Below, one piece after another: positions 8,901 to 15,934 of a stretch of DNA of 64,000 nt. The position numbers and the translations under genes were made by a program. Every line of letters begins with the position of its first letter. Position 1 is the stretch's first letter. The stretch is from Streptomyces sp. SCUT-3. Its GTDB lineage: Bacteria > Actinomycetota > Actinomycetes > Streptomycetales > Streptomycetaceae. The stretch covers positions 3,634,501-3,698,500 of the forward strand of contig NZ_CP046907.1 in assembly GCF_014083985.1 (NCBI RefSeq). The letters are read 5' to 3'. The notes beneath the pieces were generated by a model that worked only from the letters and a program-made list of their open reading frames with translations, did no database searches and had not been told where the DNA came from.

Positions 8901-9273
8901 TCAGCTCCTCCAGCGCGGCCACCATCTGCAGGGCCGCGGCCAGGGCCCGGCGGGCGTCGTCCTCGTGCGTCACCGGCACGCCGAAGACGGCCATCACCGC
9001 GTCGCCGATGAACTTCTCCACCGTCCCGCCGTGGGCCTCCAGCCGGTCGCGCATCAGCGCGAAGTAGCGCAGGGTGACGGAGCGCAGGGCCTCCGGGTCC
9101 AGGCGCCCGGACAGCGCGGTGGAACCGACGAGGTCGCAGAAGACGACGGTGACCATCCTGCGCTCCTCGACGGAGCCGGGGCCGGGGCCGGCGGGGGAGG
9201 TGCGGGGGGCGCCGCAGTGCGGGCAGAACGACGCCTCGGCCGGAGTCGGACGTGCGCACGAGGTGCAGACCAT
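5977..9273 (-). CDS. class III adenylate/guanylate cyclase-AAA ATPase-TPR protein
   Basis: A 1098-aa multidomain regulator. Residues 1-22 form a zinc ribbon (C3-x2-C6, C17-x2-C20). A class III cyclase domain follows (about 38-220) with the metal-binding Asp residues in FCDLVGSTAL and FIGDAVMAVFG and the N-x-x-x-R pair in GEVVNVAARLEQ, so it may be catalytically active. Next come an AAA/NB-type ATPase (Walker A GEAGMGKTRL, Walker B VVLAVDDCHW) and a long C-terminal TPR-like helical region. Unlike many relatives it has no LuxR DNA-binding domain. ATG at 9273 has GAGG 12 nt upstream. It is 84 nt after the 67-aa peptide gene and overlaps the S8 gene, so it belongs to the same operon. It probably links an intracellular signal to the protease/GAF module. 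Confidence 0.9.
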   Translation of the reverse strand: MVCTSCARPTPAEASFCPHCGAPRTSPAGPGPGSVEERRMVTVVFCDLVGSTALSGRLDPEALRSVTLRYFALMRDRLEAHGGTVEKFIGDAVMAVFGVPVTHEDDARRALAAALQMVAALEELNEELTADLGVRLDVRIGVNTGEVVTGTDASARQALVSGEVVNVAARLEQNAAAGQVLVGPTTVRAAGSAAVTEPVGPLLLKGKAEPVAARRLLAVRDDGPETLRRFDTPFVGRETELAELDLLLRRTLVQQASHLVTVYGEAGMGKTRLVREWLDRTRAREPVTEGTGRCRPYGDAGSLAPLADALRQALAAALPPGEDDAAARSEMRAALAVLESGLLRDGTPNPSLDDTCAALVDVLAVLAQERAVVLAVDDCHWASPVLFDVLDRLLEELEQAAVLVVCVARPELPDLRPGWGSGRLRSAALMLSGLSPEESALLAVGLDEVAAHRAGSALAVERAEGNPLHLEQLLSMMAEGEPGEACPADALPPTVHALIGARLDTLDRAERTALDLAAVLGREFHLDELADLTAAAAGAGAAGAADPASGRRGPRGGTAVPSVLRSLTRRRLVEPPRRALGGRAPFRFSSGLVQEVAYRRMAKRARAERHEQAALVLQRHGAENGTVGGHLERAHRYRAELGLADPHTDRLRLHACERLTAAGARALARADLAWAADLLERALALSRPGEPARAEAARRLGEARLAAGRAEQGRSLLRDALEAAESTGDAVNAAHARIALAVHDDRPGAVPAADAARTALPVFRAAGDDLGVARACLRLAQQHQLDGRHAAAGLLLEEALEHAVRADAEPERAAALGATGISLWRGPTPVPEAVARCRELLDAHGPGRRIVRVTLNCPLAVLLALDGQWEDASARLAEAERLAGELGYAEAAVFVPLFAASAASLTGRHHRARTLLLKAEEACHALGDAGLLGSISRDLTRLALDHGQPEAEADGRAEADGRALAPDGGLSCSESADLDGLRARTAASAGSTGPAAALADRAVASAAATDSPLVQAVAALDRAHVLAALGRPAEAAGSAAGAALLFDAKGYRAGAARARALRDRLLEERPPADPPPADPPHGNPPHAAAPQKEGLTNR

Positions 9274-9357
9274 GGTTTCGGTTTCCTCGGGTCGGGTGGG
9301 GCCGTGCGCCCGGGCGCGCCGTCCGGGCGGGTGTCCGCGGGGCGTCGGGGCGGGGCG

Positions 9358-9561
9358 TCAGAAGAGCGCGCCGCCGGCGATCTCGCCGTGCGCCTGCACC
9401 TCCGGCTCGGCCTCGTCCAGCCGTGCCTTGATCTCCAGCAGCAGTTCCAGTTCGGCAGGGGCGAGGTCGCGGAAGACCTGCTGCTGCTCCTCGGGCAGGG
9501 AGCTCACGGTGAATCCGGCGGCCTCCAGGGCGGAGAGCACGCGGTCGTCGCGGGGGTTCAC
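9358..9561 (-). CDS. 67-aa 'aroma-sacti' type peptide, candidate RiPP precursor or carrier
   Basis: A small acidic protein starting at GTG 9561, which overlaps the HDO stop codon (GTGA), with AAGGAGAAGG upstream. The pattern AL-x-AAGF...LPEEQQQVF...LAPAELELLLEIKARLDEAE...EVQAH matches, from memory, the short actinobacterial proteins that databases name 'aroma-sacti cluster domain' and that occur near radical SAM genes. After the EVQAH box only nine residues remain (GEIAGGALF), which could be a short core or a C-terminal tail. There is no Cys, so a thioether (sactipeptide) product cannot form within it. Co-translation with the radical SAM and diiron enzymes suggests it is their substrate or carrier. 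Function otherwise unknown. Confidence 0.75.
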   Translation of the reverse strand: MNPRDDRVLSALEAAGFTVSSLPEEQQQVFRDLAPAELELLLEIKARLDEAEPEVQAHGEIAGGALF

Positions 9562-10385
9562 GGGTTTCCTTCTCCTTCCGGCGGGTGGGCGGGCGCTCCC
9601 GGCGGGTGGGCGGGCGCGGTGCCGCCGAGCCGGGCGAACAGGGCGGCCAGGGCGTCCGCGGTGTGCAGCGCGCTGACGGCGACCGCGCTCTCCTGCGCGG
9701 GGGTCAGGTCCAGCCGGTCGAGCAGCGCGTCCAGTTCGGCGCGGTGGCCGGTGTCGAGGACGGCGTGCTCGCGGACGGTCCGGAAGGCCGCCCGGGGCAG
9801 GCCGGTGGCCCCGGCCAGCCGGTCCGCCAGCCAGGGCGCGGGCGCGTTGCCCTCCAGTACCGCGATGTAGCCGAGCAGGCCGACGGGGTGGTGGTGCGCG
9901 ACCCAGTAGTACTGGGCGCCGACCAGCCGGGCGACGGCCGGCGGCGGGAGGGCGCGGGCGACCTCCCCGGGGTCGGCCCCGGCCCGGGCGGCGTCCTCCA
10001 GGAGCCAGCGGTCGTGCCCGCGCTCCTCCTCCGCGTGCTCGCGCAGGTAGGCGCCCAGCGGGGCGGCCACCGGGTCCCGGGGCATGGTGGAGCAGCGCTG
10101 CGCGGCCAGCTCCATGAGCGGCACGGAGGCGCGGACGACACCGTGCATGGCCCGCAGGTAAGCGGTGTACCGGGCGGTCAGGCCGCGGTCGTCCCGCCAC
10201 AGGCGGGCCGTGGCCGCGGCCAGCGCGGGCGCGGCCGGGGCCAGCTTGAGGCGCAGGACGGCGCTGCGGCGGCCGCCCCGGGCCGCGGCGGCGGGCTGCG
10301 CGGCGCCCCGGGCCGCGGCCCGCGGCGCACCCGGGGGCGTGTCGTCCACCGGGGCCGGCGGCGCGGCCGGCCGGGGCGGGGTCAC
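9558..10385 (-). CDS. haem-oxygenase-like diiron oxidase/oxygenase (HDO superfamily)
   Basis: A 275-aa protein of the 'iron-containing redox enzyme' family (Haem_oxygenas_2 fold). After a disordered Pro/Ala-rich N-terminus (1-40), the helical core shows the expected metal-ligand spread: Glu92 (PLMELAAQ), Glu121 and His124 (EEERGHDRW), Glu178 (AVLEGNAP), and His207-x3-Asp211-x2-His214 (HAVLDTGH). Members of this superfamily use a labile diiron site and O2 for hydroxylation, N-oxygenation or C-C cleavage, often in natural product pathways. GTG at 10385 overlaps the radical SAM stop and its own stop overlaps the 67-aa peptide start, so the three genes are translated as a coupled unit. The substrate is unknown; the neighbouring peptide is the natural candidate. 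Confidence 0.85.
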   Translation of the reverse strand: MTPPRPAAPPAPVDDTPPGAPRAAARGAAQPAAAARGGRRSAVLRLKLAPAAPALAAATARLWRDDRGLTARYTAYLRAMHGVVRASVPLMELAAQRCSTMPRDPVAAPLGAYLREHAEEERGHDRWLLEDAARAGADPGEVARALPPPAVARLVGAQYYWVAHHHPVGLLGYIAVLEGNAPAPWLADRLAGATGLPRAAFRTVREHAVLDTGHRAELDALLDRLDLTPAQESAVAVSALHTADALAALFARLGGTAPAHPPGAPAHPPEGEGNP

Positions 10386-11512
10386 GATGCGGCCCGGGGC
10401 GTCGGGGCCAGGGAGACCAGGTCCGCGTAGGGCGCGCAGCCGTAGCGGCGCAGCAGCGCGGCCGGTCCCGCCTCGGCCTGCAGCCGCGCCGTCTCCCGGT
10501 CCAGCAGGGCGCCGACCGGCCCGGAGCCGGCGCGGCCGGCCGCCTCGGCCGCGGCCGGGTGCTCGGGGAGCGCCCGGCAGGCCGCGCACGGCCCGCCGGG
10601 GAGGGCGTGGGCGGCGGACGGGGCGGGGGAGGCGGACGAGACGCGGTCCGCCTCGGCCCCGTGCCGGGCCCGGGCGTACGGGTGGGACGGGCCGGTGGTG
10701 CGGATCGTGCGCAGCAGGGGGGAGTCGAGGAGCCTGCGGCGGATCTGCGGCCAGCCGTCCTCGGCGACGTGCCCGAGGCGCAGGTGCCGCGGCACCGGCC
10801 GCCGGTCGACGACGTCCTGGTTGCAGCAGGCGACCACGGTGCCGTCGAAGGCGACGACGGGCCAGGCGGCCATCGGGCAGGGGCGTACCCGGCCGCCGTC
10901 CACCACCGCGGTGCGCGGGGCGGCCCAGGCCGCGGCCCGCCCCACGGGCCGGGTCTCGTTGACGAGCATGGGCACCCGGTCGTCGAACTCGCGGCGCACG
11001 GCCGCGGTCGCCTCGGCCAGGTACGGGTCGTCGGGCCCGGTCCCGGTGATGTGGAAGCTCGCCGCGGTTCCGGCGTCGAGGACGCGGTGCACCGCCCGGA
11101 AGACGCCGGCGCGCGGCACCTCCCGCTCGTGGAACGCGTCGAGGCTCGCGGAGAAGTGGTCGACGGCGGTGACCGCCTCCATGATGCGCGCCGGGACCGT
11201 TCCGTTCCGGGCGAAGAACATCCCGCTGAGCACGGCGCTGCGGGTGCCGGCGCGCCGCGCCTCCCGGGCCAGGGCGGTGACGGCCGCGGGCAGCAGGAGG
11301 GGCTCCCCGCCGGTGAACAGCACGACCCCGGGCCGGTCCGCGGGGGTGAAGGAGCGGACGAAGCCGGTCAGCGGTCCGACGCCGGTGTCCTCCCCGTCCG
11401 GTGTGGAGGAGGTGGAGCAGTGCGCGCAGCGCAGCGGGCAGCGCCGGGTGAGGGTCATCAGCAGGCCGCCGCCCGGGACCGGGCGCCGGCCGACCAGGTC
11501 GGCCAGTTCCAT
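10382..11512 (-). CDS. radical SAM enzyme with C-terminal Cys cluster region
   Basis: A 376-aa protein. The radical SAM [4Fe-4S] motif is Cys25-x3-Cys29-x2-Cys32 (CPLRCAHC), followed by the GGEP SAM-binding motif in VLFTGGEPLLL. The C-terminal half has further Cys residues (RPCPMAAW, VVACCNQD, then GGPCAACRALPEH), consistent with a SPASM/Twitch-like auxiliary cluster, although spacing is not classical. Such enzymes modify peptide side chains or backbones. ATG at 11512 with GGAGGT 6 nt upstream. It is the first gene of the minus-strand operon, reading away from the divergent SARP gene. The stop overlaps the HDO start. Expression by the SARP activator is likely but inferred. Confidence 0.92.
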   Translation of the reverse strand: MELADLVGRRPVPGGGLLMTLTRRCPLRCAHCSTSSTPDGEDTGVGPLTGFVRSFTPADRPGVVLFTGGEPLLLPAAVTALAREARRAGTRSAVLSGMFFARNGTVPARIMEAVTAVDHFSASLDAFHEREVPRAGVFRAVHRVLDAGTAASFHITGTGPDDPYLAEATAAVRREFDDRVPMLVNETRPVGRAAAWAAPRTAVVDGGRVRPCPMAAWPVVAFDGTVVACCNQDVVDRRPVPRHLRLGHVAEDGWPQIRRRLLDSPLLRTIRTTGPSHPYARARHGAEADRVSSASPAPSAAHALPGGPCAACRALPEHPAAAEAAGRAGSGPVGALLDRETARLQAEAGPAALLRRYGCAPYADLVSLAPTPRAAS

Positions 11513-11629
11513 GGGAACACCTCCGCGGATGTCCGGGTCGGTCCTGGTGGAGCCGGTGTCACCACCTTCGCCCCGGCGGGTTCGGTACCGGTTGGCCGAC
11601 GGTTGGTTTCCGGTATGCGAGCCGGGCGC

Positions 11630-11673
11630 CGGGACCGGAACCGGGCCGGGTGGTGGGACCGGAACCGGGCCGG
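11630..11673. repeat. 25-bp tandem repeat upstream of the radical SAM gene
   Basis: Two identical 19-bp blocks (11630-11648 and 11655-11673) spaced 25 bp apart, with a degenerate third copy around 11683. They lie about 120-160 bp before the radical SAM start, in the 795-bp gap shared with the SARP gene. SARP activators bind direct repeats, but these lack the usual TCGAG-type heptamers, so a regulatory role is only possible. Confidence 0.45.
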
Positions 11674-11928
11674 TGAGGGGGCGGGAACGGGCCGGCTGCG
11701 GGGCGGAGGGCGGCGCGGGGACGGCGTGGGGACGACGGGACGGATGCCCGGTATGCGCGCGAAGGCGGCCGATGCCCTCTTTCCGGTTTTTGCACCGGGA
11801 GGGAATTGGTGCATGCAGCATGGTGCAGCGCGCGCGCTCTACTCCGGCCGCCCTCCCGTGGGCAGCATGGGCGGTGGAAGGGGAATTCAGAAGGTGCGGG
11901 GGCCTTCGAACATTCATGGGAGGACTGC

Positions 11929-12075
11929 GTGAAGCACATCCACGGCTCTTTTCCCCGCTGTCTTTCGGCGATCGGGTCCGGGGCCTTCGGGGTTTTTCCG
12001 AAGCGTTTCGGTCCGGCCGGGGCGGGGACGGTTGCGGCCTCCGAGCACGACGACACGGCCTGGGGAGGGCAGTGA
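11929..12075 (+). CDS. possible 48-aa small protein between radical SAM and SARP genes
   Basis: Small open frame with GTG start at 11929, preceded by a strong GGGAGG site 6 nt upstream, ending TGA at 12075. The product starts VKHIHGSFPRCLSAIGSG and ends EHDDTAWGGQ; it contains one Cys and several Gly/Phe residues and has no homologue that I recognise. Third-position G/C is about three quarters, lower than real neighbours but above random expectation. It lies 232 nt before the SARP gene on the same strand. It could be a leader peptide, a cryptic third peptide of the RiPP locus, or chance. Confidence 0.3.
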   Translation: MKHIHGSFPRCLSAIGSGAFGVFPKRFGPAGAGTVAASEHDDTAWGGQ

Positions 12076-12307
12076 CCGGCCGGTGAGACCGGCCGGAACG
12101 GCCCGGAGGAATCGGTTCCGGAATTTCCCGGACGGATCCCTCCGGACTCCCGGACCGTTCCGTCGGGGGAGTTTTCATCCGGGTTCTCCGCCGTCCGGGG
12201 GGACGGCGGCCGGAATTCCTCCGGACGGTTCCTCGTGTGCCGCCACTGCCGGATTCTCCGGCGGTGGCGGCTGCCATTCGGACCGCAAACTAACGCTGGA
12301 GCGTCGG

Positions 12308-14146
12308 ATGCCAGGGGAGAACCCGGTGTTGAGATTCTCGGTCCTCGGCCCGCTGGTGGTCGAAAGCGGTGGCCGGCCCAGGGAGCTGGGCCCGCTCAAG
12401 CAGCGCCTCGTCCTGGCGGTGCTGCTGACCCGGCCCAACACCCCGGTGCCGGTGGAGATGTTGTCCGAGGCGCTCTGGGAGGGCGAACCGCCCCGGACCG
12501 CCCGCAAGAACCTGCACGTTTACGTGTCGGCCCTGCGCAAGCTCCTGGGCGGGGCGGCCGGCTCCGACCGGATCCTCCACGGCCCCGGCGGGTACGTGCT
12601 GCGCGTCGGGGCGGGCGAGTCGGACGCGCTCCGCTTCGAGGAGCTCGCCCGCGCGGGCCGGGAGGCGCTGCGGACCGGCTCCCTGGGGCAGGCGGCGGGA
12701 CTGTTCCGCGAGGCGCTCGACCTGTGGCGGGGCCCGGCACTGGCCGACCTGACCTGCTCGGACCTGCTCCGCCGGGAGGCGGACCGGTGGGGGGAGCGGT
12801 GGCTGGACGTCTACGAGGCGTGGGCCGAGACCGCGCTGCAGCTCGGCGAGGCGGAGGCGGTGGCCGACTCCGTCGGCGAGGCCGTCGAGCGCCATCCGCT
12901 CCGCGAACGGCTCCGGGCCGCGCAGATCGCGGCGCTGGAGCGCTGCGGCCGGCGCACGGAGGCGCTGGCGGCCTACGACGACCTGCGGCAGCTGCTCTCG
13001 CGCGAGCTGGGGCTGGAGCCCAGCCCCGCCCTGAAGGCGGTGTACGGGGAACTCCTCGGGGGCGGGCCGCACGCCGCGGGGCCCTCCGGGGCGTCACCGG
13101 CCGGACGCGTCCTGCTGCCCCGGGACCTGCCGGACCTGACCGGCCGGAAGGAGCAGGTGCGGGAGCTGCTCGCCGTCCTGGGCGGCGGAGACGGCGGACT
13201 GGTCGTGCTGGCCGGTCCGACGGGGGCCGGCAAGACGGCCCTCGCGGTGCACGTGGCGCACCGGCTGGAGCGGGAGTTCCCGGACGGCCGGGTGCTGGTG
13301 AGGATGCGCGCGGAGGACGGGTCGCCCCGCCCCCGGTCCTCGGTGCTGGCGGAGCTGGCCAGGCTCTTCGGGTTCGTCGCCCGCCTCCCGCACGATCCGG
13401 AGGAGGCCGGGGCGGCCTGGCGGTCCTGGGCCGCGGGCCGCCGGGTGCTGCTGCTCCTGGACGACGCCCCCGACGAGGCCGCGGTGCAGTGCCTGCTGCC
13501 CGGGGCGGGCCGGAACTCGGTCCTGGTCACGGCCCGCAGCAGGCTGGCCGGGCTGGAGGCCGCGCACCGCGTGGAGGTGCCGCCGTTCACCGTGCCGGAG
13601 GCGCTCGAACTGCTCGGGCGCATCATCGGACGCCGGCGGCTGCTGTCGGACCCGGACGCCGCCGGCCGCGTCGTGGAGGAGGCCGGACTGCTCCCGCTGG
13701 GGATCAGGGTGGCCGGGACGAAGCTGTCGATGCTGGCCCACCTGCCGCTGGGCGAGTTCGCCGAGCGGCTCGGCCGCAACGACACGCTGCTGGACGAGCT
13801 GGCCTCGGGCGGCCTGGCCGTCCGGTCCCGGCTGGCGGGCGCGTGGCGGGACCTCGCCGGGCCGTCCCGTTCCGTCCTGCAGGCCCTCGGGGCCCTGCCA
13901 GCGCCGCGGTTCACCCTCGACGAGGCGATGGCCGCGCTCGGCCTGGGCAGGGAGGACACCCAGCGGGCTCTGGAGTCGCTGATGGAGTCGTGCACCGTCT
14001 CCGCGGCCCCGGACGCCTCCGCGGCGCACCCGGTGCGCTTCGAACTGCCCAGGGTGGTTCACCTCTTCGCCAGGGAGCGTGCGTCGGAGGCGGTGCCGGG
14101 GGGATCCCGCGGTGTCGTCGCGGTGCTGCCCAGGGCGGCGGGGTGA
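12308..14146 (+). CDS. SARP-family transcriptional activator with NB-ARC-like ATPase domain
   Basis: A 612-aa AfsR/SARP regulator. An OmpR-type winged helix (about 5-95) is followed by the bacterial transcriptional activator domain (about 100-250, with the typical DLWRGPALADL) and an NB-ARC-like NTPase (Walker A GPTGAGKTAL near 303, Walker B VLLLLDDAPD near 383). The C-terminus is short and lacks the TPR tail of AfsR. ATG at 12308 with GGAG 6 nt upstream was chosen because the conserved LRFSVLGPL start of the domain follows directly. SARPs bind direct repeats near -35 and recruit RNA polymerase, usually to activate natural product clusters. It is divergent from the radical SAM operon and most likely its pathway-specific activator. 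Confidence 0.93.
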   Translation: MPGENPVLRFSVLGPLVVESGGRPRELGPLKQRLVLAVLLTRPNTPVPVEMLSEALWEGEPPRTARKNLHVYVSALRKLLGGAAGSDRILHGPGGYVLRVGAGESDALRFEELARAGREALRTGSLGQAAGLFREALDLWRGPALADLTCSDLLRREADRWGERWLDVYEAWAETALQLGEAEAVADSVGEAVERHPLRERLRAAQIAALERCGRRTEALAAYDDLRQLLSRELGLEPSPALKAVYGELLGGGPHAAGPSGASPAGRVLLPRDLPDLTGRKEQVRELLAVLGGGDGGLVVLAGPTGAGKTALAVHVAHRLEREFPDGRVLVRMRAEDGSPRPRSSVLAELARLFGFVARLPHDPEEAGAAWRSWAAGRRVLLLLDDAPDEAAVQCLLPGAGRNSVLVTARSRLAGLEAAHRVEVPPFTVPEALELLGRIIGRRRLLSDPDAAGRVVEEAGLLPLGIRVAGTKLSMLAHLPLGEFAERLGRNDTLLDELASGGLAVRSRLAGAWRDLAGPSRSVLQALGALPAPRFTLDEAMAALGLGREDTQRALESLMESCTVSAAPDASAAHPVRFELPRVVHLFARERASEAVPGGSRGVVAVLPRAAG

Positions 14147-14190
14147 CGGGCCTTCGGGGGCGGCGCGGGGACGCGGCGGGGCCGGCCGGC

Positions 14191-15222
14191 TCACGCGTCC
14201 GGGGCAGGGGTGCGTGCGCGGGTCAGGAAACCGGCCTGGAAACGGCTGGCGGCGCCGAGCCCCTCCATGATCTCGGCGATGTGCTTGCGGCAGGTGCGCA
14301 GGGACATGCCGAGCCTGCGGGCGATCATCTCGTCCTTCATGCCCTCCGAGAGGAGGCGGACGATGGCCTGCTTGATCTCGTCGAGGGACGAGTCGTCCGG
14401 CCGCGCCGGGCTGTACGGCTCGGCCAGCGACCAGGCGTGGTCGAAGACGGAGCACAGGTAGGAGACCGTGGAGGGGTCGCGGACGACGACGGCGCCGTCG
14501 CGCGCCTCCCGGTGCGGCACGAAGACCACCTCGCCGTCGAAGGCGATCATCCTCCCGAACAGCTCGCTGAGCGTGCGCACCTGGGCTCCCGCGTCCGTGA
14601 TCCGTCGGACGTACTCCTGGGTCGGCGCGTGGTGCCGGGCGGTGTGCTGGTAGAGCGTGCGCATGCGCACGCCGCGCTGGAGCATGGCGTAGTCGCGCGC
14701 GAACGCCTGCTCCAGGAGGCTCGGGGACCGCCCGCCGCCGGGCTGGCAGGTGAGGACCTCGTCCTGGCACCGGGCGGCCGCGTCCGCGATCAGGCCGATG
14801 ACGGTGTCCAGCTCCAGCACCTGGCTGAGTGGTTCCGAGGAACGCTGCCGGCGCTGCCCCCTGGCGTACAGGGGGGACAGCATCGTCAGTTCGCCGCGTA
14901 AGCGTTCGATGTCGGCCAACTGCCTCCGCAGGGAGGCCTCCAGCGGTGACACGAGGCTGGCCGCGGCGGCTTCGGGCACCACGGGGACCACCTGGCCCCG
15001 GGGGCCGGGCAGGCGGCGGAGCAGGTGCAGGGAGAGCAGGTCCGAGACCGCCGCGCCGATCCGGTCGTCCGGCAGTCCGAGTTCCGCGCCCGCCTCCTCG
15101 GCGTCGAGCTCCCCGCGGTGCGCGACCCACTCGAAGAGGCGGACGGCGTCGTCGTCCAGGCGCGGCAGGCTGCCGGCGTCGTCGGTCGGCGCCCAGGTCG
15201 CGGCTTCGGCGTCCTGGCTCAT
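14191..15222 (-). CDS. LuxR-type HTH transcriptional regulator
   Basis: A 343-aa regulator without a receiver domain. The N-terminus looks like a TrmB-type winged helix (VRLFEWVAHRGELDAEE..., about 25-80). The middle has the phospholipase-D-like fold seen in many actinobacterial relatives (YQHTARHHAPTQEYVRR). The C-terminus is a LuxR-type helix-turn-helix (about 275-335) with EGMKDEMIARRLGMSLRTCR. ATG at 15222 with GGGAG upstream. The gene converges with the SARP gene; the 44 bp between them hold no clear terminator. Regulators of this type are frequent at the edges of lanthipeptide and other RiPP clusters in Streptomyces. The effector is unknown. Confidence 0.88.
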   Translation of the reverse strand: MSQDAEAATWAPTDDAGSLPRLDDDAVRLFEWVAHRGELDAEEAGAELGLPDDRIGAAVSDLLSLHLLRRLPGPRGQVVPVVPEAAAASLVSPLEASLRRQLADIERLRGELTMLSPLYARGQRRQRSSEPLSQVLELDTVIGLIADAAARCQDEVLTCQPGGGRSPSLLEQAFARDYAMLQRGVRMRTLYQHTARHHAPTQEYVRRITDAGAQVRTLSELFGRMIAFDGEVVFVPHREARDGAVVVRDPSTVSYLCSVFDHAWSLAEPYSPARPDDSSLDEIKQAIVRLLSEGMKDEMIARRLGMSLRTCRKHIAEIMEGLGAASRFQAGFLTRARTPAPDA

Positions 15223-15303
15223 GCGTGCTCCCAGCCCGTGGTTCCGGCGTTTCCGTCAGGGAACCGGAGTCTCGATCGTGCGAAGAGAAGGAAAGTATTC
15301 AGT

Positions 15304-15444
15304 ATGTATTTCGTGAAAGTAAAGGACGGGATGAGAGCGGATCACAGGGGCGGACAGCCCTCGTCCCGGCCGGCGCTCCCGCGCCGGCCGGCGCCCCGGT
15401 ACCGCAGGAGCGGGCAGTCCCGGGCACGGCGGCCGTGGGCGTGA
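15304..15444 (+). CDS. possible 46-aa small basic protein
   Basis: A small open frame beginning MYFVKVKDGMRADHRGG and becoming very Arg/Pro/Ser-rich. Its start lies in an AT-richer stretch after GAAGGAAAG, which could serve as a weak ribosome site 10 nt upstream. Its TGA (15442-15444) overlaps the GTG start of the next small frame (15441), the same GTGA arrangement used by proven neighbours. No homology recognised. It is divergent from the LuxR-type gene. Confidence 0.3.
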   Translation: MYFVKVKDGMRADHRGGQPSSRPALPRRPAPRYRRSGQSRARRPWA

Positions 15445-15644
15445 AGAACGGAATCGGACCGGTCGCGGCGGCGGCCGGCGCCGTGGCGACGACCGCCCGT
15501 GCGACCGCGGTCCTCCTCGGGGTCCTCCTCGGGACCCTGACAGGGCGCGAACGCCGCCGCAGACGGCAGCTGGCCAACGCCCGCGAAGTCCTCACCGGCG
15601 CGTCCGACGGCACGGCGCGCCGCCCGGAGCTGCCCCGCTGGTGA
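15441..15644 (+). CDS. possible 67-aa membrane-anchored small protein
   Basis: GTG at 15441 overlaps the stop of the preceding small frame. The product has one hydrophobic segment (about residues 6-33, ending LLGVLLGTL), then a basic RERRRRRQ stop-transfer stretch and a polar tail ending ELPRW. About 90% of third positions are G or C, as in real genes here. No independent ribosome site is clear, so it would depend on coupling to the upstream frame. Function unknown. Confidence 0.35.
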   Translation: MKNGIGPVAAAAGAVATTARATAVLLGVLLGTLTGRERRRRRQLANAREVLTGASDGTARRPELPRW

Positions 15645-15934
15645 ACCCCGCCGGACGGCGCCCCGCCCGGCCCGGCCCGGCAGCGCGTGCCGTCACCGCC
15701 CGCGGCGGTGACGGCACGCCGTCCGTGCGGGCCGGCGAGAAGACGGAAAACCGGTTGCCGGGGACCTCGGGCGCCGGTAGAACGGGGCGGGACCTCCGCC
15801 CGGTGGGGGCGGGGGCCGTGAGACGGAGAGGAGGGACGAGCGATGTCCGCAGCATTGACCGCGCCCGTCGCCTCCCGGGGCGCGGAACGCATCTGACCCC
15901 GGAACGGGCGGGCGCACCCTCGACGGAGAGTGCC

